Part shown: positions 54,825-63,900 of the stretch, one piece after another
Layout: every line of letters starts with the position of its first letter
Position numbering within the stretch: the stretch's first letter is position 1
NCBI RefSeq assembly: GCF_900090225.1
Contig: NZ_FMHY01000002.1
Span: forward strand, 806,001 to 870,000
Direction of reading: 5' to 3'
Origin: Micromonospora eburnea
GTDB lineage: Bacteria > Actinomycetota > Actinomycetes > Mycobacteriales > Micromonosporaceae
Length of the DNA stretch: 64,000 bases
Made by a program: the position numbers and the translations under genes
The notes under the pieces: model-generated
Seen by the model: the letters and a program-made list of their open reading frames with translations, nothing else
Databases searched by the model: none
Told to the model about the DNA's origin: nothing

Positions 54825-55796
54825 GTGACCAGCCCCGCCGAGCCCGCGTCCGGCGACACCACGCAGGCCAGCCAGGTGACCAAGCCACTGCGCGAACTGG
54901 CCGCGCTCGTCCTGCTCGGTGCGAACGCCGTGCTGCTCTTCGTCGGCCTGCTGCGCCTGCTGGTGCCGATGGGCGCCTACAGCACCATCGGTGGCCGGGC
55001 GGGCAGCACGTTCTTCGCGTTCGTCGGCGTCGAGTCGACCGTGCTGCCGGTGCTGGCCGTCCTGCTCGCCACCCACGTACGGCCGGCGCTGCCCAAGGCC
55101 AAGCTGATCACCCAGGCGGCCCTCGGCGAGTACGCCTTCGCCGCGCTGTTCGGCGCGCTGACCTTCCTGATCTGGTTGGTCGGCCGGCTCGCCGAGGCCG
55201 AGGTGCTGGACGCCTTCCTCGGCATGCTGGCCCGGGTGGCCTGGCTGGCGATCTTCGGGGTGGCCGCGTTCGTCGTGTTCCGGATCTGGCGCGCCCTCTT
55301 CTACGTACCCAAGCCGAAGCCGCAGCCGGGCGTCTACGGGCAGCCCCAGCCGGGCTGGCCGCAGCAGGCGGGTGGCTACCCCGCGCCGGGCCAGCCGGGT
55401 GGCTACCCCGCCCAGGGCGGGTACCCGACCCCGGGCCAGTACGGCCAGCCGCCGGCCGCGCCGTTCAACGCCGCCCCGCCGCACGCCCCGCAGTCCGCGC
55501 CCCCGTTCGGTGCCCCGCAGGCCGCGCCGCAGTTCGGTGCCCCGCAGGCCGCGCCGCAGTCCGCGCCGCCGTTCGGCGCTCCGCACCAGGCGCCGCCCTT
55601 CGGTCAGCCCCCGTCGGCCGACCCGACGCAGGCCATCCCGCGGCCGCAGGCCGACCCGACTCAGGCGATCCCGCGGCCGCAGGCCGAGCCGACGCAGGCC
55701 ATCCCGCGGCAGTCGGTCGAGCCCGGCCAGCCGGCCACCGACGACAGCGACCGCACCCAGCGCCTCGACCGGAACGACCCGAACCACCCGCGCTGA
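54825..55796 (+). CDS. four-helix membrane protein with Pro/Gln-rich repeat tail
   Basis: 323 residues from GTG 54825 with AAGGGGGAG upstream. Residues ~20-150 contain four hydrophobic helices. From ~165 on the sequence is low complexity: PGGYPAQGGYPTPGQYGQPP, alternating APPFGAPQAAPQ blocks, then three copies of an 11-residue unit DPTQAIPRPQA. Family not recognised; the tail suggests a cell-wall-facing or scaffold role. A terminator follows. Confidence 0.82.
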   Translation: MTSPAEPASGDTTQASQVTKPLRELAALVLLGANAVLLFVGLLRLLVPMGAYSTIGGRAGSTFFAFVGVESTVLPVLAVLLATHVRPALPKAKLITQAALGEYAFAALFGALTFLIWLVGRLAEAEVLDAFLGMLARVAWLAIFGVAAFVVFRIWRALFYVPKPKPQPGVYGQPQPGWPQQAGGYPAPGQPGGYPAQGGYPTPGQYGQPPAAPFNAAPPHAPQSAPPFGAPQAAPQFGAPQAAPQSAPPFGAPHQAPPFGQPPSADPTQAIPRPQADPTQAIPRPQAEPTQAIPRQSVEPGQPATDDSDRTQRLDRNDPNHPR

Positions 55797-55887
55797 GCGC
55801 CCCGGGCCACCTTTGTCGACTGGATGATGTAGAGCAGCCCGCCTCGCCGATCCGGACGGCGGCCCGCTCGCCTGACGAGTGACAGTT

Positions 55888-55932
55888 ACCGGAAGGAGTG
55901 GCTTCCCCGTCCAGGGAGGCCACTCCTTCGGT
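55888..55932 (+). terminator. hairpin terminator
   Basis: GAAGGAGTGGC (55892-55902) pairs with GCCACTCCTTC (55919-55929), extended by ACCG/CGGT around one bulged G. Confidence 0.7.
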
Positions 55933-56007
55933 GCGTCTGCCGTCCCGGCCCGGAGGACGCTGTGCCCGCTCGGCGCGGGGTCGGGCGGTGGCGGGCCGCG
56001 CAGCGCC

Positions 56008-56013
56008 TAGGCT
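56008..56013 (+). promoter_or_regulatory. -10 box TAGGCT, leaderless layout
   Basis: TAGGCT is followed by GAACGG and the fbiC ATG (56020); no Shine-Dalgarno. Confidence 0.5.
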
Positions 56014-56019
56014 GAACGG

Positions 56020-58527
56020 ATGGTTGATCGCAGCGATTCCGCGCCGACCGAGGCGACCGTGCGGCGGGCCCTGCGTCGGGCCGCGACCGGCCGGGCGCTG
56101 GACGTCGCCGAGGCCGGCGCCCTGTTGACCGCACGCGGGACCGCGCTCGACGAACTGCTCCGGATCGCCGGCGAGGTACGCGACGCCGGGCTGCGGGAGG
56201 CCGGCCGCCCGGGGGTGGTCACCTTCTCCAAGAAGGTCTTCATCCCGTTGACCCGGCTCTGCCGGGACCGCTGCCACTACTGCACGTTCGCCACCGTGCC
56301 GCACCGGGTCCCGGCCGCCTACCTGGAGAAGGACGAGGTCCTGGCGATCGCCCGGGAGGGCGCGGCGCAGGGCTGCAAGGAGGCGTTGTTCACCCTCGGC
56401 GACCGGCCGGAGGAGCGCTGGCCGGCGGCCCGCCGGTGGCTGGACGAGCGCGGCTACGACTCCACCCTGGACTACCTGCGGGCCTGTGCGGTGGCTGTGC
56501 TGGAGGAGACCGGCCTGCTGCCGCACCTCAACCCGGGCGTGCTGTCCTGGTCGGAGTTGCACCGGCTCAAGCCGGTCGCGCCGAGCATGGGCATGATGCT
56601 GGAGACCACGGCGACCCGGCTCTGGTCGGAGCCGGGCGGCCCGCACTACGGCTCGCCGGACAAGGAGCCGGCCGTCCGGCTGCGGGTGCTCGACGACGCC
56701 GGCCGGGTCGGGGTGCCGTTCACCACCGGTCTCCTGATCGGCATCGGGGAGACCCTGGCCGAACGGGTCGACGCGCTCTTCGCGATCCGGCGGGCCCAGC
56801 GGGAGTACGGCCACCTCCAGGAGGTGATCGTGCAGAACTTCCGCGCCAAGCCGGACACCGCGATGCGTGGCATGCCGGACGCGGAGCTGCACGATCTGGC
56901 CGCCACGGTGGCGGTGGCCCGGGTGCTGCTCGGCCCGAGGTTCCGCATCCAGGCCCCGCCGAACCTCATCGAGGGCGAGTACGACCTGTTGCTGCGCGCC
57001 GGCATCGACGACTGGGGCGGGGTGTCACCGGTCACCCCGGACCATGTCAACCCGGAACGCCCCTGGCCGCAACTCGACGAGCTGGCCCGGCACACCGCCC
57101 GGGCCGGCTTCACCCTGCGCGAGCGGCTGACCGTCTACCCCGAGTACGTCCGGGCGGGCGACCCGTGGCTGGATCCGCGCCTGCTGCCGCACGTCACCGC
57201 CCTCGCCGATCCGGAGTCGGGCCTGGCGGTCGAGGCGGCCCGCCCGGTGGGCCGGCCCTGGCAGGAGCCGGAGGAGGTGTTCGGCGGTCGTACCGACCTG
57301 CACGCCACGATCGACACCACCGGGCGGACGGGGGACCGCCGAGGCGACTTCGACAGCGTCTACGGCGACTGGTCCGAGGTCGCGGGCAAGGTGACCGCCG
57401 GGGGCGTACCGGTCGGGGCCGGTGACCTGGCGACGGGCCTGCGGCTGGCCGCGGACGACCCGGCGGCGCTGCTGGAGCCCCGGCACACCGATGCTGCGCT
57501 GGCGCTGTTCGCCGCCGACGGGCCGGCGCTGGAGGAGTTGTGCCGGATCGCCGACGACGTCCGCCGGGACACGGTCGGCGACGACGTCACGTACGTGGTC
57601 AACCGGAACATCAACTTCAGCAACGTCTGCTACGTCGGCTGCCGCTTCTGCGCCTTCGCCCAGCGGGAGAGTGACGCCGACGCGTACCGCCTCTCGGTGG
57701 GGCAGGTCGCCGACCGGGCCGAGGAGGCGTGGGCGGCCGGGGCGAGCGAGGTCTGCCTCCAGGGTGGCATCGACCCGAAGCTGCCGGTCACCGGTTACGT
57801 CGACATCGTGCGGGCGATCAAGGCACGGGTGCCGGGCATGCACGTGCACGCCTTCTCGCCGATGGAGATCGTCACCGCCGCGGCCAAGGCCGGGGTGCCG
57901 GTGAAGGAGTGGCTGCTCCAGCTCCGCGACGCCGGCCTGGACACCATCCCGGGCACCGCCGCGGAGATCCTCGACGACGAGGTGCGCTGGGTGCTCACCA
58001 AGGGCAAGCTGCCGGCCGCCGCCTGGGTCGAGGTGGTGAGCACGGCCCACGAGCTGGGCATCCGGTCCAGCTCCACGATGATGTACGGCCACGTCGACCA
58101 TCCCGGCCAGTGGCTGGCCCATTTCCGGGTGCTGGCCGGCGTGCAGGACCGGACCGGCGGCTTCACCGAGTTCGTCGCCCTGCCGTTCGTGCACACCAAC
58201 GCGCCGATCTACCTGGCCGGGATCGCCCGCCCCGGGCCGACCTGGCGGGAGAACCAGGCGGTCCACGCGATGGCCCGGCTGCTGCTGCACGGCCGGATCA
58301 ACAACATCCAGTGCTCCTGGGTGAAGCTCGGTGACGAGGGCGCCGCGGCGGTGCTCCGGGGCGGCTGCAACGACCTGGGCGGCACGCTGATGGAGGAGAC
58401 CATCTCCCGGATGGCCGGCTCGGGCAACGGCTCGGCCCGGACCGAGGAACAGCTCAGGGCGATCGCGGCGGCGGCGGGCCGGCCGGCCCGCAGGCGGACG
58501 ACCGCGTACGGCCATGCCGGGGCGTAG
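56020..58527 (+). CDS. fbiC: FO synthase (fused CofG-CofH)
   Basis: 835 residues with two radical SAM halves. CofG part: [11 protein letters not shown] with Cys81, Cys85, Cys88. CofH part: [12 protein letters not shown] with Cys537, Cys541, Cys544. The enzyme couples 5-amino-6-ribitylamino-uracil and tyrosine to make the deazaflavin FO. The fused form is typical of actinobacteria; archaea have two proteins. With fbiA and fbiB nearby, most F420 genes are in this window; fbiD is not seen. Confidence 0.97.
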   Translation: MVDRSDSAPTEATVRRALRRAATGRALDVAEAGALLTARGTALDELLRIAGEVRDAGLREAGRPGVVTFSKKVFIPLTRLCRDRCHYCTFATVPHRVPAAYLEKDEVLAIAREGAAQGCKEALFTLGDRPEERWPAARRWLDERGYDSTLDYLRACAVAVLEETGLLPHLNPGVLSWSELHRLKPVAPSMGMMLETTATRLWSEPGGPHYGSPDKEPAVRLRVLDDAGRVGVPFTTGLLIGIGETLAERVDALFAIRRAQREYGHLQEVIVQNFRAKPDTAMRGMPDAELHDLAATVAVARVLLGPRFRIQAPPNLIEGEYDLLLRAGIDDWGGVSPVTPDHVNPERPWPQLDELARHTARAGFTLRERLTVYPEYVRAGDPWLDPRLLPHVTALADPESGLAVEAARPVGRPWQEPEEVFGGRTDLHATIDTTGRTGDRRGDFDSVYGDWSEVAGKVTAGGVPVGAGDLATGLRLAADDPAALLEPRHTDAALALFAADGPALEELCRIADDVRRDTVGDDVTYVVNRNINFSNVCYVGCRFCAFAQRESDADAYRLSVGQVADRAEEAWAAGASEVCLQGGIDPKLPVTGYVDIVRAIKARVPGMHVHAFSPMEIVTAAAKAGVPVKEWLLQLRDAGLDTIPGTAAEILDDEVRWVLTKGKLPAAAWVEVVSTAHELGIRSSSTMMYGHVDHPGQWLAHFRVLAGVQDRTGGFTEFVALPFVHTNAPIYLAGIARPGPTWRENQAVHAMARLLLHGRINNIQCSWVKLGDEGAAAVLRGGCNDLGGTLMEETISRMAGSGNGSARTEEQLRAIAAAAGRPARRRTTAYGHAGA

Positions 58528-59149
58528 CGCCGAACCTTCGCGATTCACGGCGACGGCCATCGGCTTGTCACCAATCGTTTCGAATTCACCAACTGCGGTC
58601 AAGAATCCGAACAGTTTCCTGCGTAACCACCGGTCGGCTCCAAACTGGCCGGGCGGCGGAAACTGGAACCGGCGGAGCGTCCGATCTGGAGGCCGGCCGA
58701 TATACCGTCTGGTGGGACGGGCGGACGTTGCCGCAGCGGTTTCGGTCGCCGGCGAGCGGGTCGCGGAACTCGTCTGGCCGACCAGGCTGACGCCGGGCGC
58801 GAGCTGATCGTCCGGGCGATGCTCCGCCGTCGCGACCGTCCATCATGTGGACGGGACGCGGTCGCCGTTCCCGGCTCGACGGGCGGCGTCGCGCCGGGCG
58901 GGTTAACCTTTCCTCCACCACAGTGCTGATCTTGGAGGGGGTCGCGACGGTCGCCGGGTACGGCCCACCGGAGCCTCCGCCGGGGGTGCCGGGGGTGCCC
59001 GCGCCGGGTGCGCCACGGCAGAAAACTCGGGCAACTCGCCGAGAGGGCGTTACCCGTCCGGGGTCTGAATCGATAGGGCAGGTTGCGAGGCTCGGGCGGT
59101 GGAGACGGCCGTCCGGAACGTGTCGGGAGGGCGACTCCATTAGCAGGAT
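58528..59149. other. long intergenic region, no convincing gene
   Basis: Over 600 bp between fbiC and the whiB promoter, with visibly lower GC at 58550-58660. The open frames here lack ribosome-binding sites, start boxes and recognisable motifs. A short G-rich tract (GGGGGTGCCGGGGGTGCCC, near 58980) is present. A long untranslated leader or regulatory RNA for whiB cannot be excluded. Confidence 0.5.
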
Positions 59150-59153
59150 TGGC

Positions 59154-59185
59154 TTGACGCCGCACGCATTACACGCGTGTAATTT
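59154..59185 (+). promoter_or_regulatory. whiB promoter with perfect 16-bp palindrome
   Basis: -35-like TTGACG (59154-59159) and, 18 nt on, -10-like TGTAAT (59178-59183). The palindrome ATTACACGCGTGTAAT (59168-59183) covers the spacer and -10, so a dimeric regulator bound there would block RNA polymerase. About 110 nt of leader follow before the start codon. Confidence 0.65.
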
Positions 59186-59296
59186 GAATGGGGTTGTTCG
59201 CTCGGAACGCAACAAATTGTGACCGGACGGACAAGCACGCCTTTCGCGTGGGGGGTTGCAGCGGCGATGACGCCGGTGCGCGACAAGGAGGCAATG

Positions 59297-59557
59297 ATGG
59301 ACGGCCAGCTCGAGGTGGCCGACCTGCTCGGAAACGCGCCGGAGTGGCAGGAGCGGGCGCTCTGCTCGCAGACCGACCCGGAGGCGTTCTTTCCCGAGAA
59401 GGGCGGCTCGACCCGCGAGGCGAAGCGGATCTGCTCGCGGTGTGAGGTCAAGACGGAGTGCCTGGAATATGCCCTCGGGCACGACGAGCGCTTCGGAATC
59501 TGGGGCGGGCTCTCCGAGCGGGAGCGGCGGAAGCTCAAGCGGCGGGTCGCCGCCTGA
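59297..59557 (+). CDS. whiB: WhiB-family [4Fe-4S] transcription factor (WhiB/WhiB2 type)
   Basis: 86 residues; ATG 59297 has AAGGAGG 5 nt upstream, better than the ATG at 59294. Four cluster cysteines: Cys23, and Cys46-x2-Cys49-x5-Cys55. The core ALCSQTDPEAFFPEKGGSTREAKRIC, GIWGG turn (67-71) and basic tail SERERRKLKRR match Streptomyces WhiB and mycobacterial WhiB2, which bind sigma factor region 4 and control sporulation septation/cell division. The promoter carries a perfect palindrome. Confidence 0.95.
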   Translation: MDGQLEVADLLGNAPEWQERALCSQTDPEAFFPEKGGSTREAKRICSRCEVKTECLEYALGHDERFGIWGGLSERERRKLKRRVAA

Positions 59558-59646
59558 AGCGGGACCGGGCCGGGGCGGTGGGGGCCGCCCGGCTCGGGCC
59601 GACCGCCCGGCCGGTGGGGGCCGACGGGCGGCGACGGGCCGCCGGC

Positions 59647-60096
59647 TCAGGCCAGCTCGTCGGGATCGACCCCGAGCAGGTTCGCCACCTGCTCGATGAT
59701 CACGTCGTGTACGAGATCCGCGAGGTCCTCGCGGTCCATGGCGCGAAACTCCAACGGACGCCGGTAGAGCACGATCCGCGGTGGCACCTCCTGCCGGCCC
59801 GGGCGCCCCGGCAGCAGCCGGGCGAGCGGCACCTCGCCGTCCTCCAGCACGTCCGAGTCATAGACGTTCAGATCCGGCGGGACGTCCTCGACGGCGAACT
59901 CCACGCCCGCCAGCTCCTTGGCGAAGCGGCGTTCCAGCGTCTCGACCGTGTCCAGCACCAGGTCGTCGAAGACCTCGGCCTTGGTCCGAGCCAGCGGTAC
60001 GGTGGCCGGCACCAGCCGCCCCCGCAGCCCCCGCCCGTGCCGGTCGCGGTGGGTGCGCCGGCCGGAGCCGGGGCGGCGGTGTTCCGGGCTCGTCAT
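59647..60096 (-). CDS. metallopeptidase-family protein with degenerate active site
   Basis: 149 residues from ATG 60096. It belongs by pattern to the zincin-like family (PF06262 type): AEVFDDLVLDTVETLERRFAKELAGVEFAVEDVPP, RIVLYRRPLEFRA, then DREDLADLVHDVIIEQVANLLGVDPDEL. The family's HExxH is not present; the equivalent stretch reads HDVIIEQVANLLG, so catalysis is doubtful. The position next to whiB matches mycobacterial Rv3259 (from memory). TACCCT box 7 nt upstream. Confidence 0.82.
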   Translation of the reverse strand: MTSPEHRRPGSGRRTHRDRHGRGLRGRLVPATVPLARTKAEVFDDLVLDTVETLERRFAKELAGVEFAVEDVPPDLNVYDSDVLEDGEVPLARLLPGRPGRQEVPPRIVLYRRPLEFRAMDREDLADLVHDVIIEQVANLLGVDPDELA

Positions 60097-60103
60097 GACG
60101 CAC

Positions 60104-60109
60104 AGGGTA
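60104..60109 (-). promoter_or_regulatory. -10 box TACCCT, leaderless layout
   Basis: On the minus strand TACCCT is followed by GTGCGTC and the ATG at 60096. Confidence 0.5.
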
Positions 60110-60238
60110 GCCCCCGCCAGCGGACCGCCCGCCGTTGCGCCGCGGATACGGCGTGCCGATGATCCGATCGGACGAATTGTGATCACCATGACGGGCGTGT
60201 CGTAACGCGAAGCGGTGCGCCGGACCCGGTAATGGAGA

Positions 60239-60244
60239 TACCCT
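60239..60244 (+). promoter_or_regulatory. -10 box TACCCT, leaderless layout
   Basis: TACCCT is followed by GCCGCC and the GTG at 60251. The same hexamer serves the divergent gene at 60096. Confidence 0.5.
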
Positions 60245-60250
60245 GCCGCC

Positions 60251-60625
60251 GTGAGGTCACCACGGCGCTGCTCCCGTAACGGCTGCCCCCGGCAAGCGGT
60301 CGCCACATTGACCTATGTCTACAACGAGTCGACAGCGGTGGTGGGACCGCTGGCAGCCTTCGCCGAGCCCCACACGTACGACCTCTGCGAGCCGCACGCC
60401 CGCAGCCTGACCGCGCCGCGCGGCTGGGACGTGGTCCGGCACGAGGGCGAGTTCGAGCCCCCGCCGCCCACCGCCGACGACCTGGTCGCCCTGGCCGAGG
60501 CGGTCCGCGAGGCCGCCCGCCCGGCGCCGCCGCGCCCCCCTGAGGACGACAAGGCGACCCCCCAGCACCACCCCCACCAGACCGGCCGCCGCGGCCACCT
60601 CCGCGTCATCCCCCCCAACCACTGA
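60251..60625 (+). CDS. DUF3499 protein
   Basis: 124 residues from GTG 60251. CSRNGCPRQAVATLTYVY and TYDLCEPHARSLTAPRGWDVVRHEGEF are the DUF3499 core, with three cysteines and a histidine that could bind a metal. The C-terminal ~45 residues are Pro/His-rich and low complexity. Conserved near whiB and manB-type genes in actinobacteria; function unknown. Confidence 0.88.
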   Translation: MRSPRRCSRNGCPRQAVATLTYVYNESTAVVGPLAAFAEPHTYDLCEPHARSLTAPRGWDVVRHEGEFEPPPPTADDLVALAEAVREAARPAPPRPPEDDKATPQHHPHQTGRRGHLRVIPPNH

Positions 60626-60646
60626 CCGCCCGCCACCCACCCTGGG

Positions 60647-60708
60647 GTTGATCGCGAGGTTGTCGCCCTCCGCATCGGCGTGTCGGTGACAACAACCTCC
60701 GGATCAAC
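60647..60708. repeat. TTGATC-ended inverted repeat, divergent copy 3
   Basis: GTTGATCGCGAGGTTGTCGC pairs imperfectly with the complement of GACAACAACCTCCGGATCAAC. It lies between convergent genes and may serve as a bidirectional terminator. The ends match copies 1, 2 and 4; the interior differs. Confidence 0.6.
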
Positions 60709-60724
60709 GGCACGGCACCGGGGG

Positions 60725-62101
60725 TCAGTGGCCGAGGAGGCGGGAGAAGGCGGCGGCGCGGCGGGAGGGGCGGGCGGTGCGTAGCTCGGCCCGGTCGGCG
60801 GAGAACATGATCCGCAGGCCGGCGTTGACGGCCAGCCAGCGCAGCGGCTCCGGTTCCCACCTCGGGGAGCGGTGGTTGACCCAGGGCAGCGCGGTCAGGT
60901 CGCTCTCCTTCCCCCGGATCAGGTCGGCCAGGGTACGGCCGGCCAGGTTGCTGGTGCCGACGCCGTCGCCGACGTAGCCGCCGGCCCAGGCCAGGCCGGT
61001 GCTCCGGTCCAGCCCGACGGAGGCGGCCCAGTCCCGGGCCACGCCGAGCGGCCCGCCCCAGGTGTGGCTCACCGGCACCTCGGGTCCGAGCGCCGGGAAG
61101 AGTTCACCGAGCGCCCGGCGCAGCGCGGCGAACACCCGGGGTTCCCGGTCGTAGTCGGGGTGGACCCGGGAGCCGAAGTGGTAGGGCGCGCCCCGGCCAC
61201 CGAAGGCGAGCCGGCCGTCGGCGGTGCGCTGGCCGTAGATGATGACGTGCCGGTAGTCGGAGAAGGTCTCCCGGTCGGCCAGCCCGATCTCCGCCCAGGT
61301 CGCCTCGGGCAGCGGCTCGGTGGCGACCATGAGCGAGTACACCGGTGCGACGGTGCGGCGCTGCCCCGGCAGCGTGGGCGTGAAGCCCTCGGTCGCCCGG
61401 ACCACCACCGGGGCGCGGACCACCCCGGCCGGAGTCACCGCGGCGCCGCCGCGTACGGCCGTGACCGGGGTCCGCTCGAAGATCCGTACGCCCCGGCGTT
61501 CCGCCGCCCCGGCCAGGCCGCGGACCAGCTTCGCCGGGTGTACGGCGGCGCAGTGCGGGGTGTACGTGCCCCCGCGTACCCCGTCGGCCTGGCAGCGGAC
61601 GGCGGCCTCGGCGGCGTCCAGCAGCACCAGGTCCTCGTCGGCCAGGCCGTACTCCCGGGCCTCGGCCACGGCGGCCCGGGCCCGGCCGAGCTGGACGTCG
61701 CTGCGGGCCAGCACCACCGTCCCGCCGGCCCGCCAGTCGCAGTCGATCCCCTCGGCGGCGACCACACGTCCGACCTCGCGGACGGTCTCGTGCATGGCCC
61801 GCTGCATGTCCAGCGCCCGGTCCCGGCCGTGCCGGCGGGCCAGCGCGGGCAGCGAGGTGGGCAGCAGTGCGGAGCACCAGCCGCCGTTCCGGCCGGATGC
61901 GCCGTACCCGGCGATCTGCTTCTCCAGTACGACGATCCGCAGCGACGGATCCGCCACCGCCAGGTAGTACGCCGTCCACAGGCCGGTGTAGCCGGCGCCC
62001 ACGATCGCCACGTCCGCGTCGGTGTCGCCGGGCAGCCCGGGGCGCGGAGCCAGCGGCTCGTCCACGCTGGACAGCCAGTACGACAGGTCCCGATAGCGCA
62101 T
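60725..62101 (-). CDS. FAD-dependent oxidoreductase, DAO family (amine oxidase-like)
   Basis: 458 residues from ATG 62101, with AGGA 7 nt upstream; an ATG at 62137 would overlap the aminotransferase. FAD-binding VAIVGAGYTGLWTAYYLA, EKQIAGYGASGRNGGW, and C-terminal GYVGDGVGTSNLAGRTLADL. It resembles gamma-glutamylputrescine oxidase (PuuB)-like enzymes. Downstream of and probably co-transcribed with a class III aminotransferase, which suggests polyamine or amino-alkanoate catabolism. Confidence 0.85.
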   Translation of the reverse strand: MRYRDLSYWLSSVDEPLAPRPGLPGDTDADVAIVGAGYTGLWTAYYLAVADPSLRIVVLEKQIAGYGASGRNGGWCSALLPTSLPALARRHGRDRALDMQRAMHETVREVGRVVAAEGIDCDWRAGGTVVLARSDVQLGRARAAVAEAREYGLADEDLVLLDAAEAAVRCQADGVRGGTYTPHCAAVHPAKLVRGLAGAAERRGVRIFERTPVTAVRGGAAVTPAGVVRAPVVVRATEGFTPTLPGQRRTVAPVYSLMVATEPLPEATWAEIGLADRETFSDYRHVIIYGQRTADGRLAFGGRGAPYHFGSRVHPDYDREPRVFAALRRALGELFPALGPEVPVSHTWGGPLGVARDWAASVGLDRSTGLAWAGGYVGDGVGTSNLAGRTLADLIRGKESDLTALPWVNHRSPRWEPEPLRWLAVNAGLRIMFSADRAELRTARPSRRAAAFSRLLGH

Positions 62102-62121
62102 CGCCGGTCCTGAGTCGCCGC

Positions 62122-63468
62122 TCAGAGCAGCGCCCACGCCTCGGTCAGCACGGCACGCAGGATCTGCTCGATCTCGTCGAACTGCTGCTGCTCGGCGATC
62201 AGCGGCGGGGCGAGCTGCACCACCGGGTCGCCCCGGTCGTCGGCGCGGCAGTAGAGCCCGGCCTGGAAGAGCGCGGTGGAGAGGAAGCCGCGTAGCAGCC
62301 GCTCCGACTCGGCCTCGTCGAAGGTCTCCCGGGTCGTCTTGTCCTTGACCAGCTCGATGCCGTAGAAGTAGCCGTCGCCCCGGACGTCGCCGACGATCGG
62401 CAGGTCGTTGAGCTTCTCCAGGGTGGATCGGAACGCGCCCTCGTTGGCTCGTACGTGGCCGACCAGGTCCTCGCGGGCGAAGACCTCCAGGTTGGCCAGG
62501 GCCACCGCACAGGAGACCGGGTGGCCGCCGAAGGTCACGCCGTGGGCGAACATGCCGGTCTCGGTGAGGAACGGCTCCATCAGCCGGTCGCTGGCGATCA
62601 TCGCGCCGAGCGGCGCATAGCCGGAGGTGATGCCCTTGGCGGTGGTGATGATGTCGGGCTGGTAGCCGTACCGGACGGCGCCGAAGTATTCACCCAGCCG
62701 GCCCCACGAGCAGATCACCTCGTCGGAGACGAGCAGCACGTCGTACGCGTCGCAGATCTCCCGGACCCGCTGGAAGTAACCGGGCGGCGGCGGGAAGCAG
62801 CCGCCGGAGTTCTGCACCGGCTCCAGGAAGACCGCGGCCACCGTGTCCGGCCCTTCCCGCTCGATGGCGCGGCCGATCTCCTCGGCGGCCCAGCGGCCGA
62901 ACGCCTCGGCGTCGTCGCCGTGCTCGGGAGCCCGGTAGAAGTTGGTGTTCGGCACCTTGATGCCGCCCGGCACCAGCGGCTCGAAGTCGCTCTTGATGCC
63001 GGGTAGGCCGGTGATCGACAGCGCGCCCATCGAGGTGCCGTGGTAGGCGATGTAGCGGCTGACCACCTTGTACTTGTTCGGCTTGCCGGTGCGCTTGAAG
63101 TAGGCCCGGGCCAGCTTCCACGCCGCCTCGACGGCCTCCGAGCCGCCAGTGGTGAAGAAGACCCGGTTGAGGTCGCCGGGGGTCAGCGAGGCGACCTTCT
63201 CGGCGAGCTCGACGGCCTTCGGGTGGGCGTACGACCACAGCGGGAAGTAGGCCAGCTCGCCGGCCTGCTTGGCGGCCGCCTCGGCGAGTTCGGTCCGGCC
63301 GTGGCCGGCGTTGACGACGAAGAGCCCGGCGAGCCCGTCCAGGTAGCGGCGGCCCTGCGAGTCCCAGATGTACGCGCCTTCGCCGCGCACGATCGTCGGG
63401 ACCTCGCCGGCGGAGTAGCTGGCCATCCGGGTGAAGTGCATCCAGAGGTGGTCGGTGGCGTTGGCCAT
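62122..63468 (-). CDS. class III PLP-dependent aminotransferase
   Basis: 448 residues. MANATDHLWMHFTRMASY at the N-terminus is typical of omega-amino acid/putrescine:pyruvate transaminases. Seen: FFTTGGSEAVEAAWKLAR, AYHGTSMGALSITG, LVSDEVICSWGRLGEYFG, and PLP-Lys in IITTAKGITSGYAPLGA. The DAO-family oxidase follows by 20 nt. Probable role: diamine or beta-amino acid degradation; exact substrate unknown. Confidence 0.9.
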   Translation of the reverse strand: MANATDHLWMHFTRMASYSAGEVPTIVRGEGAYIWDSQGRRYLDGLAGLFVVNAGHGRTELAEAAAKQAGELAYFPLWSYAHPKAVELAEKVASLTPGDLNRVFFTTGGSEAVEAAWKLARAYFKRTGKPNKYKVVSRYIAYHGTSMGALSITGLPGIKSDFEPLVPGGIKVPNTNFYRAPEHGDDAEAFGRWAAEEIGRAIEREGPDTVAAVFLEPVQNSGGCFPPPPGYFQRVREICDAYDVLLVSDEVICSWGRLGEYFGAVRYGYQPDIITTAKGITSGYAPLGAMIASDRLMEPFLTETGMFAHGVTFGGHPVSCAVALANLEVFAREDLVGHVRANEGAFRSTLEKLNDLPIVGDVRGDGYFYGIELVKDKTTRETFDEAESERLLRGFLSTALFQAGLYCRADDRGDPVVQLAPPLIAEQQQFDEIEQILRAVLTEAWALL

Positions 63469-63660
63469 GTCAGCCCCATCGGGTCAAGGGCCGGTCAGGA
63501 GGGGTGACACCGGCCGCTCTGCCCACCGTTATGCCACATTCGGTGCCGATAACGCAAGCGTCAGCGGGCAAACGCAACGGATTCAGCGAGTGACGTTTGC
63601 AACCGCAACGGATTCCGCAGGCCCCGGGGCTTGGGGTGGCTGGGCGGTTGCCGTGCGCGG

Positions 63661-63727
63661 GTTGCGGCAAGTTGTGGTCTTCGGCGCGATGGAGACCGCA
63701 GGTTGCCGTACATGGAGTTGATCAAGG
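63661..63727. repeat. TTGATC inverted-repeat element, copy 4 (left end truncated)
   Basis: Left half GTTGCGGCAAGTTGTGGTCT lacks the terminal CCTTGATC. Right half on the complement starts CCTTGATCAACTCCATGTAC and continues GGCAACCTGCGGTCTCC. The rest of the 432-bp gap (63469-63900) shows no gene, only promoter-type sequence for the flanking divergent genes. Confidence 0.7.
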
Positions 63728-63900
63728 TCTGCCACAGGGGTGCGGTGGCCTGGCCGGACGGGTCCAGGGCCTTTGCCGGGCACTCTGCGCCCGCGCGAGA
63801 TGTTGCCGAGAGGTCCGGCGCGACACGCCGATTCGGTGAGGACATCGACACGGAGCGTCGTTAGCGTGCCGCGCAGACGTGACCGGATGGGAGGCTCGGA

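Noticed and set aside
58514..58807. 97-codon plus-strand frame after fbiC
   Set aside because: It starts inside fbiC, has no ribosome-binding site or -10 box, and its composition does not look coding.
58586..59482. 298-codon minus-strand frame across the whiB leader
   Set aside because: It runs through the whiB promoter and coding region in antisense and shows no motifs.
63597..63839. 80-codon plus-strand frame
   Set aside because: It overlaps the TTGATC repeat and has no ribosome-binding site or homology by eye.
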